Below are positions 55,313 through 62,200 of a stretch of DNA of 64,000 nucleotides, in pieces (within the stretch, counting starts at the first letter, position 1; every line of letters begins with the position of its first letter). A program made the position numbers and the translations under genes. Origin of the DNA: Pseudochrobactrum kiredjianiae (GTDB taxonomy: Bacteria; Pseudomonadota; Alphaproteobacteria; Rhizobiales; Rhizobiaceae); contig NZ_JAUCBM010000007.1 of NCBI RefSeq assembly GCF_030362795.1, positions 92,108 through 156,107 on the forward strand. The letters run 5' to 3'. The notes below the pieces were generated by a model that saw only the letters and a list, made by a program, of their open reading frames with translations, ran no database searches and was not told the DNA's origin.

Positions 55313-55525
55313 ATGTCAGAAAATCTGTCTGACCGCCTCACTGAGTTGGAAATTCGTCATGCTGAACAGGAAAAGACCATTGAAGAACTTTCCGGTGAGA
55401 TTGCCGAGCAATGGAAACTGATTACCGCATTAAATAAAAAGCTCAGCTCTCTGACTGATCGTTTTCTGGAATTGGAAGAACAGACCGCGCCGGAAGTTGC
55501 AGTGACCAAGCCGCCGCACTGGTAA
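55313..55525 (+). CDS. slyX: SlyX-family protein
   Basis: A 70-residue protein, almost entirely coiled coil: LSDRLTELEIRHAEQEKTIEEL, then ITALNKKLSSLTDRF and the family-ending KPPHW. SlyX is common and of unknown function. It has its own short transcription unit, closed by a terminator, and lies on the opposite strand between the BMP gene and the ATPase gene of the nucleoside transporter, splitting that system. Confidence 0.93.
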   Translation: MSENLSDRLTELEIRHAEQEKTIEELSGEIAEQWKLITALNKKLSSLTDRFLELEEQTAPEVAVTKPPHW

Positions 55526-55556
55526 ATTCAGAAAACACTTCATATAACTTCATAAG

Positions 55557-55585
55557 AAAAGGGCAGTGTCACCACTGCCCTTTTT
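55557..55585. terminator. Bidirectional terminator after slyX and the BMP gene
   Basis: The eight-base perfect arms gggcagtg/cactgccc with a four-base loop are flanked by A and T runs. Confidence 0.88.
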
Positions 55586-55604
55586 CATTATTCAGCCTTC
55601 ACTA

Positions 55605-56597
55605 TTAGTAAGGGCATTTATTGTCTGTGGTATAATCGTGAACTTTGATTTTACCGGAAATAATATCAGCCTTTGCAGCCTCAACTGCAGCTTTCATTTC
55701 AGGTGTAATCAGCTTGGCGTTGTTTTCGTCCATCGCATAGCTCACGCCATCATCTTTCAGACCCATCTGAACAATACCGGCTGTAAACTTATCAGCAGCA
55801 ACATCCGCGAAGGCTTTGTAAACAGCAGTATCTACGCCTTTGACCATCGAAGTCAGAACATGGCCCGGATGCAGACCATTCTGGTTGGAGTCAACGCCGA
55901 TACCGAGCTTGCCTGCATCAGCGGCTGCCTGCAGCACACCAATACCAGTACCACCGGCAGCATGATAGATTACGTCAGAACCCTGATCCATCTGCGCCTT
56001 GGCAATTTCACTGCCTTTAGCCGGATCGTTCCATGCAGCTGGTGTATCGCCAGTCCAGTTGTTCAGAACTTTCGTGCCTTTTTTGCCTTCAATCGCACCG
56101 ATTGCATAACCGCAATAGAAACGACGGATCAGCGGCACATCCATACCACCGACAAAGCTGACGGTGCCTGTTTTTGACGCCATAGCTGCCAGCAAACCAA
56201 CGAGATAACCGCCTTCTTCTTCTTTAAAGACAACGGAACGCACATTCGGACCTTCAACAATCGCGTCGATGATGACGAATTTTGTATCCGGAAACTCTTT
56301 CGAGACTTTCTCAATCGCGGACACTGCCGAGAAACCGGCAATCACAACCGGCGAATTGCCGTCCTGCGCAAATTTACGCAGAGCCTGTTCGCGCTGTGCA
56401 TCATTCTGAATTTCAAATTCACGATAATTGGTGCCGTGATCAGCTTTATATTTCGCTGCGCCATTATAGGCGGCTTCATTGAAAGACTTATCGAATTTAC
56501 CACCGAAGTCATAGACAACGGCAGGCTTCAGCTCTGCTGCATAGGCCGCTGAAACACTTAAAGTTGCGGCCAACAGGCCCATAACGATACGCTTCAT
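55605..56597 (-). CDS. BMP-family nucleoside-binding protein of ABC transporter
   Basis: A 330-residue periplasmic substrate-binding protein. Signal peptide MKRIVMGLLAATLSVSAAYA, then AVVYDFGGKFDKSFNEAAYNGA (family start), SVVFKEEEGGYLVGLLAAM, VSFVGGMDVPLIRRF and ADAGKLGIGVDSNQN, which are Bmp/Med signatures. No lipobox cysteine is present at the cleavage site, so it is a soluble rather than lipid-anchored protein. I start at ATG 56597 with a GGAGGG upstream. It should feed the ATPase/permease genes downstream on the same strand, beyond slyX. Confidence 0.92.
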   Translation of the reverse strand: MKRIVMGLLAATLSVSAAYAAELKPAVVYDFGGKFDKSFNEAAYNGAAKYKADHGTNYREFEIQNDAQREQALRKFAQDGNSPVVIAGFSAVSAIEKVSKEFPDTKFVIIDAIVEGPNVRSVVFKEEEGGYLVGLLAAMASKTGTVSFVGGMDVPLIRRFYCGYAIGAIEGKKGTKVLNNWTGDTPAAWNDPAKGSEIAKAQMDQGSDVIYHAAGGTGIGVLQAAADAGKLGIGVDSNQNGLHPGHVLTSMVKGVDTAVYKAFADVAADKFTAGIVQMGLKDDGVSYAMDENNAKLITPEMKAAVEAAKADIISGKIKVHDYTTDNKCPY

Positions 56598-56786
56598 TAC
56601 CACTCACCCTCCGAAAGCGCAGTAAATCTGCGCGTAACAATACCCGCCGGCTATGCGAAAAAATCTTCCGCTTTGACCGCCCGTTCAAATTTTAATCCAG
56701 AGCAATCTGGCATGTGCCGGATTTTTTTTCATCTTAAATTTATGCGCTTACACAAATTTCGACGAGAAAATGTAGCCTGCGCATGT

Positions 56787-57434
56787 TTAAATTACGCAGG
56801 ACACACCCGTACCACGTAAACCGCAATAACCCTGCGGGTTCTTAGCAAGATATTGCTGATGGTAGCCTTCGGCATAGAAGAGCTCACCGGCCGGTAAAAT
56901 CTCGGTCGTAATTGCACCGAGCCCCCGCCAAGTTAAAGCCTGCTGATAGACCTGCTTACTGGCCTCAGCAGTCTTCATGTCCTCATCAGAATAGACATAG
57001 ATTCCCGAGCGATAGGTCGTTCCTATATCATTACCCTGACGCATACCTTGTGTCGGGTCATGCTCCTCCCAGAAAATCTGTAACAAGCGCTCCAGTGATA
57101 CTTCCGCGGGATCATAAACCACCAGCACCACTTCATTATGCCCTGTCAGACCTGTGCAGGTTTCCTCATAGGTCGGGTTTGGCGTCAAACCGCCGCTATA
57201 ACCGGCAGCAGTGACATAAACACCCGGCACTTGCCAGAACAGCCGCTCTACCCCCCAGAAACACCCCATGCCAAACAGGACTTTCTGCAAATTCTGCGGC
57301 CATGGTCCGTGCAGCGCATGACCGGAAACAAAATGCGCCTCGGAAGTCGCAATCGGTTGTTCACGGCCGGCAAGCGCTTCTTCACTCGTTGGCAAACGTA
57401 GCTTATGTTCGGGATATTGTCTGAACATCATCAT
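56787..57434 (-). CDS. msrA: Peptide-methionine (S)-S-oxide reductase
   Basis: MsrA repairs oxidised methionine. The 215-residue protein has the catalytic [39 protein letters not shown] and the [10 protein letters not shown] stretch with conserved Glu and Asp; the C-terminus has [12 protein letters not shown], a possible recycling cysteine pair. The 45-residue head is longer than in minimal MsrA but common in Gram-negative forms. Three successive ATG codons start the gene (57434, 57431, 57428); I give the first. Confidence 0.95.
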   Translation of the reverse strand: MMMFRQYPEHKLRLPTSEEALAGREQPIATSEAHFVSGHALHGPWPQNLQKVLFGMGCFWGVERLFWQVPGVYVTAAGYSGGLTPNPTYEETCTGLTGHNEVVLVVYDPAEVSLERLLQIFWEEHDPTQGMRQGNDIGTTYRSGIYVYSDEDMKTAEASKQVYQQALTWRGLGAITTEILPAGELFYAEGYHQQYLAKNPQGYCGLRGTGVSCVI

Positions 57435-57476
57435 TCCAATCCGGTATTTCTCTGGACACCGGCCATCTGAAAAACC

Positions 57477-57785
57477 TTACTTGGCGTAAGATTTGCGGCC
57501 GATATTACCCATTATAAAAAATAATATACTCAAAACCAAAAACAATAACCATCCGGGCATATTCAGCACAGGCACAAACCAATGCTCCCAGACAGAAACA
57601 CTCAAATTGCGTTTTATAAAGGCTGAAAAAGCCGCCAGATATTCAGGCAGATAATCCTGTAAATTTTGCAGGAAAGGCATGAATAGCGGTCGGCTTTGGG
57701 CAACAGAGCGCGCAATATCGAATACGCCGAATAAAAGAGCGATACCAAGTGACCAGATGGCCAGAAAATTCAAAGACACACGCAT
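57477..57785 (-). CDS. Small membrane protein (hypothetical)
   Basis: A 102-residue protein with two hydrophobic segments (residues 3-25 and about 76-96) and a central amphipathic stretch. I do not recognise the family. It ends with NIGRKSYAK. It precedes msrA by 42 bases on the same strand, so both may be co-transcribed. The ATG at 57785 or the GTG at 57791 could be used; a GGAAC lies closer to the GTG. Confidence 0.6.
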   Translation of the reverse strand: MRVSLNFLAIWSLGIALLFGVFDIARSVAQSRPLFMPFLQNLQDYLPEYLAAFSAFIKRNLSVSVWEHWFVPVLNMPGWLLFLVLSILFFIMGNIGRKSYAK

Positions 57786-57791
57786 CGTCAC

Positions 57792-58301
57792 TCATGTTCC
57801 GTTTATGGGAAACGCCACACCCGAATATGCCGCTTTTGTAAGAATATACTCATACTACGATCAAATCCATGGCAGCACTGCTCTTTTTGAATCACGACCA
57901 TGCATTGCTCTTAGCACAGAATCCAAAGGCAAAATCAGAGTTTTGCACTGTAAGATTCCACTCAAGATTCGCGACAAACCATAATGCGCCCGCTAAAACT
58001 TGTCCCAAAATGCTTCTGAAGACGGTTTTATAAACTCATTTCGACCTGGCGCTCATCACCATCCACAGGATAATAAAATGATTAAAAATCAAATAGATAA
58101 ATAGAATTTTCTATCCTTTTTCACATTAAATAACGTTAAAAAAGACCAAGAAAATCAACAGAATTCACAGAAATGAGAAATAACTATTGATCATGCGCTC
58201 ATTATAGCTATATTCCGCGCCGAAACAGACGTTTAACAGCTAACCACTGTTTGCAGACACGGTGTTTTGATTGATATCATTTACAAATATCAGTCTTGAG
58301 T
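57792..58301. other. Intergenic region without a gene
   Basis: A 510-bp AT-rich stretch upstream of tRNA-Ser. Short ORFs here have poor coding features. I see nothing structured beyond ordinary AT tracts; it should hold promoters for the tRNA and the small membrane protein. Confidence 0.5.
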
Positions 58302-58391
58302 GGAGAGGTGGCCGAGTGGTTGAAGGCGCACGCCTGGAAAGTGTGTATACGGGGAACCGTATCGCGGGTTCGAATCCCGCTCTCTCCGCCA
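58302..58391 (+). tRNA. tRNA-Ser (anticodon GGA)
   Basis: The acceptor ggagagg pairs with tctctcc with one G-T wobble, and CCA is encoded. The D-arm follows ggccgagtggttgaaggc, the anticodon loop ctggaaa gives GGA (codons UCC/UCU), a long class II variable arm follows (gtatacggggaaccgtatc), and the TpsiC arm is cgggttcgaatcccg. Confidence 0.97.
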
Positions 58392-58468
58392 GAACCATTT
58401 CTTCTTTTTAAAACTCTACATTTCAGCCATTTCAATACGATATAAATCATCGAAATTACTCGTAAATT

Positions 58469-58810
58469 TTAAAGCGGAAAATTTCGCTGTAGCTGAGCTC
58501 TCAATTTATTGAGCGACATTTCTCCAGCAATAATCTTTATCAGCTGTCCGTATTTAAACACTGCGATAGAAGGAACTGATCGGAGGCCGTAACTTTGCAC
58601 AATTGTCGGGGCTTCAGCGACATCGACTTCACCAAATAAAATATCAGTTTGATGCATTTCTTGGACAAGCTGCTGAAACACCGGCATCATATTTTTGCAC
58701 GGCTGGCACCATGTCGCGGAGAAATAAATCACTCCAAGGCCATCAGCGCTTTGCGGATTTTGAATAGCCCTCGAGAAATTATTGATATTCAACCTAATAA
58801 TGCGCGACAT
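58469..58810 (-). CDS. Thioredoxin-family protein with a CQPC active site
   Basis: A 113-residue thioredoxin-fold protein without a signal peptide: VIYFSATWCQPCKNMMPVFQQL carries the redox pair, GEVDVAEAPTIVQSYGLRSVPSIAVFKYGQ the Asp and the cis-Pro (SVPS), and the end is a normal helix. The active site WCQPC differs from the usual WCGPC; Gln there probably shifts redox potential. It starts at ATG 58810 after a GGTGAGG. It stands alone between tRNA-Ser and the adhesin gene and may be a second, specialised thioredoxin. Confidence 0.85.
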   Translation of the reverse strand: MSRIIRLNINNFSRAIQNPQSADGLGVIYFSATWCQPCKNMMPVFQQLVQEMHQTDILFGEVDVAEAPTIVQSYGLRSVPSIAVFKYGQLIKIIAGEMSLNKLRAQLQRNFPL

Positions 58811-59201
58811 TCGCCTCACCTAACGTCCGACATACAGAACATCAAGCTCATCCCTCCGGCTTTATCTCCACTCATCAAAAAAGCAACGCTCTTTAGAGGA
58901 AAATTATATCGACCTCAGGATACTTATAAAAGAAGCTATATCGGCTCCGGTAAGCCCACGTAAAAATACATAGTAAATAGAATCAGTTAACGGCCAAATC
59001 ACCAAGTAACCTTTTACATTAATACTTTATTAATTATTCTTAACAGTTCTTTTTCAATAATATGAGCATTAACTGTAATATATACCCTCTAATACAAAGG
59101 ATCATACATATCTAAAACAGTGAAGTAGATTTATCGCCATATATTAACGGGCAAGATTATCCATCAACTCTTGGATGGATTAGGAACCGGAGTGCCCGTT
59201 T
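58811..59201. promoter_or_regulatory. AT-rich upstream region of the adhesin gene
   Basis: A 390-bp gap without a gene. AT-rich blocks at 58975-59140 and a taggaaccggag purine stretch just before the ATG suggest the promoter and ribosome binding site of the adhesin. An imperfect dyad ccatcaactcttggatgg (59161-59178) is visible. Confidence 0.45.
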
Positions 59202-62200
59202 ATGGCCAAGCAAATTAAAGCATCATCCGCAAAGAATTCTCAGAATCTCGTAACGAAGCACGGTAATACTGCCTATGTTTCTATCGATCCTGCCAGCGTT
59301 ATTAAATATGTCCGCGCAGGAAATGATCTGGTTATCCACCAGAATAATGGCAAAACCATTCGTATCAGTGGTTTCTTCACTGCGGACAACACGCAAAAGC
59401 TTGAACTGGTCTATCGGCACGATGGGCAGGAATGGCCGGTAAAAGCTGTTAAAGCCACGATTCCTGTTGATGATGCAGCAACAGGCAACGAAGTTGAATT
59501 TGTTCCGGGCGGTGGTTCAAACAGTGAAGTCAACCCGCTTCTGCTCGCAGCTCTTGCAGCCGGCGGCATCGCAGCCGCCGCTTCCGGTGGCGGCGGTGGC
59601 AATGGCGGCGGCGGTAAAGAAGCCCCTCCTCCGGCAGCTCCTAGCCTTGATACAAAATCCAATCCGGACGGAACTGTTACCGCCACTGGCGCAGCACCTG
59701 CGGGTTCGCGTGTCACGGTTACATTCCCTGATGGCACCAGCAAAATCGTCACGACAGGTGCGGATGGCAAATATACTGCCACATCAGCAACCTCTCAAAA
59801 CTCCGGCCAGGTCAATGCTGTCGTTACTGATAGTAATGGCAAGACCAGTGTTCCCGCAGTTAAAGATTATCTCGATGATGTAGCGCCGAAGAGCCCTGAA
59901 GCTATCAGCATTATGGATGAAGTCGGTGCAGTAACCGGCAAGATTAAAGCGAATGATCTGACCGACGACGCCCGTCCGGTGATGAGCGGTAAAGCTGAGC
60001 CCGCTTCGGTTGTTACAATTTATGACGGCACAACCAAGCTCGGCACAGCCATCACAGATTCCGCTGGCAACTGGACTTTCCGTCCGGAAACAGCCCTTGC
60101 TGAAGGTGAACATAAAATCACCTTCACTGCGACCGATAAGGCAGGCAATACAAGTCCGGCAACGGAAGCACGGGTCTTTAAAGTAGATACCGTTGCGCCA
60201 CCGGTGCCTGTATTGAAGGAAGTGCTGGATGACGTAGGCTCCATTAAAGGTGCTATCGCCGCCTCCGGTGTAACAGACGATACCCGTCCGGAATTTAAAG
60301 GTGAAAACGCAGAAGCCGGTACAACAATCCGCTTCTTTGACAATGGCTCTGAAATCGGCTCGACCGTTGTAGCAGCCGACGGCACATGGAGCTTTACACC
60401 GGAAATCGGCCTGCAGCAGGGCGTCCATCGCATTACAATGCAGGCGCAAGATACAGCAGGTAATAAAAGCGAGAAATCCGCGACATTCCAGTTCGAAGTC
60501 GACACGACACCTCCGACAGCACCGTCCATCACAGAAATTCTTGATAAGACCGGTCAATTCACCGGCAACATCACCAATGGCAAAACCACGGATGAAACCA
60601 AGCCTGTGCTTTCCGGTTCCGGCGCCGAAGCAGGTTCCGTCGTTAAAATTTACGACAAAGGCATTCTGCTAGGTGAAACCACAGCGAACGCCAATGGGAC
60701 ATGGAGTTTCACACCAACGGCCGATCTGACTGAAGGTGAACATATCTTCACGGTAACCGCTACAGACAAAGCGGGCAACGAAGGCATTTCTTCTGCAAGC
60801 TGGACAATCAATGTCGACGTCACAGCACCAGATGTACCAACCATCGCTAAACTTGTCGATACTGCAGGTGAAGAACTGGCACTTGATGTTGTAACCAGTG
60901 AACGCCGTCCGACCCTGACAGGGGAAGCTGAAAAAGGGGCAACCGTTACCATCTATGACAACGGCCGCCTGATCGGCACTGTCACAGCGGCTGCTGACGG
61001 CACATGGAGTTTCGAACTCGCGAGCAATCTTGCACAGGGTGAGCATAAATTCACAATCAAAGCGACAGATGCCGCGGGTAATGAGACTGCGGGCACAGAT
61101 CCTTTCACGATCACAGTAGACAGCATTGCTCCTAACCGCCCTGAAATTTCATCCATTACGGATGCCGTCGGCGACATTACTGGCAATCTGGCAGCCAATG
61201 CCATGACCGATGATGCCCGTCCGACATTGAGCGGCAAGGCAGAAGCCGGATCAAAGATTACAATCTACGATCAGGGCGAAGAAATCGGTACTATAACTGC
61301 CGACGCCAATGGTCTTTGGACATATAAGCCTGACAATAATCTGTCAGAAGGCATACACTGCTTTACTGTTACTGCAGCCGATATTGCAGGCAATGTAAGC
61401 ACATCCTCCAAAGCCTTCACAATCACAGTCGACACAATCGCACCGGAAGCACCGCAATTTACTATCGGCTACGATGCCGTTGGTCCGGTTGTTGGTGAGT
61501 TCGCGAGCGGTGCAATCATCAATGATAACCGTCCAAAATTGTCCGGTTCCGGCGCTGAAGCGAATGCACTGGTTAAAATTTATCAGGACGGGACTTTAGT
61601 TGGCACAGTGCGCGCCGATGTAACCGGTCAGTGGAGCTGGAAGAGCGCCACGGCTCTGAGCGACGCAACTTATGAATTTACCGCCACTGTTACCGATACA
61701 GCCGGAAATGTGAGTGCGACCTCAAGCACCTTTAGCGTGACTATTGACACCGTTCCGCCAGCCACGCCCGTCATTGACGAAATTACAGACAATGTAGCCC
61801 CCGTTGAAGGTGCCGTTGTCAAAGGCGGCTATACCAATGACACCACTCCAACTTTGAGCGGCAGCGGTGCTGAAGCCAACGGAACTGTGCGTATCTATGA
61901 CGGCACAAATCTGCTGGGTGAAGTGACCGCAGATGCCTCGGGCATTTGGAGCTTCACACCGGCAGATGCATTAGGCAACGGCCTGCACGCATTCACGGTT
62001 GTAGCCGTGGATAAAGCAGGCAATGTCTCCCCTCGTTCAGATGCCTATAATGTCACGATTGATACCATCGCCCCGAATGCACCGTCGATTACACAAGTCA
62101 CGGATGATGTCGGGACAATTCAGGGTAACGTAGCCAGCGGCAAAACCACAGATGATACCAGGCCCGTCATTTCCGGCTCCGGTGCAGAGGCAGGTTCTGT

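Noticed and set aside
57679..57984. Plus-strand ORF of 101 codons overlapping the small membrane protein gene
   Set aside because: No ribosome binding site, no hydrophobic or domain pattern, and overlap with a better candidate on the other strand.
58302..58391. tRNA-Ser as the attachment site of an island carrying the adhesin
   Set aside because: No integrase, no repeated tRNA 3' end and no clear composition shift were seen in the window.
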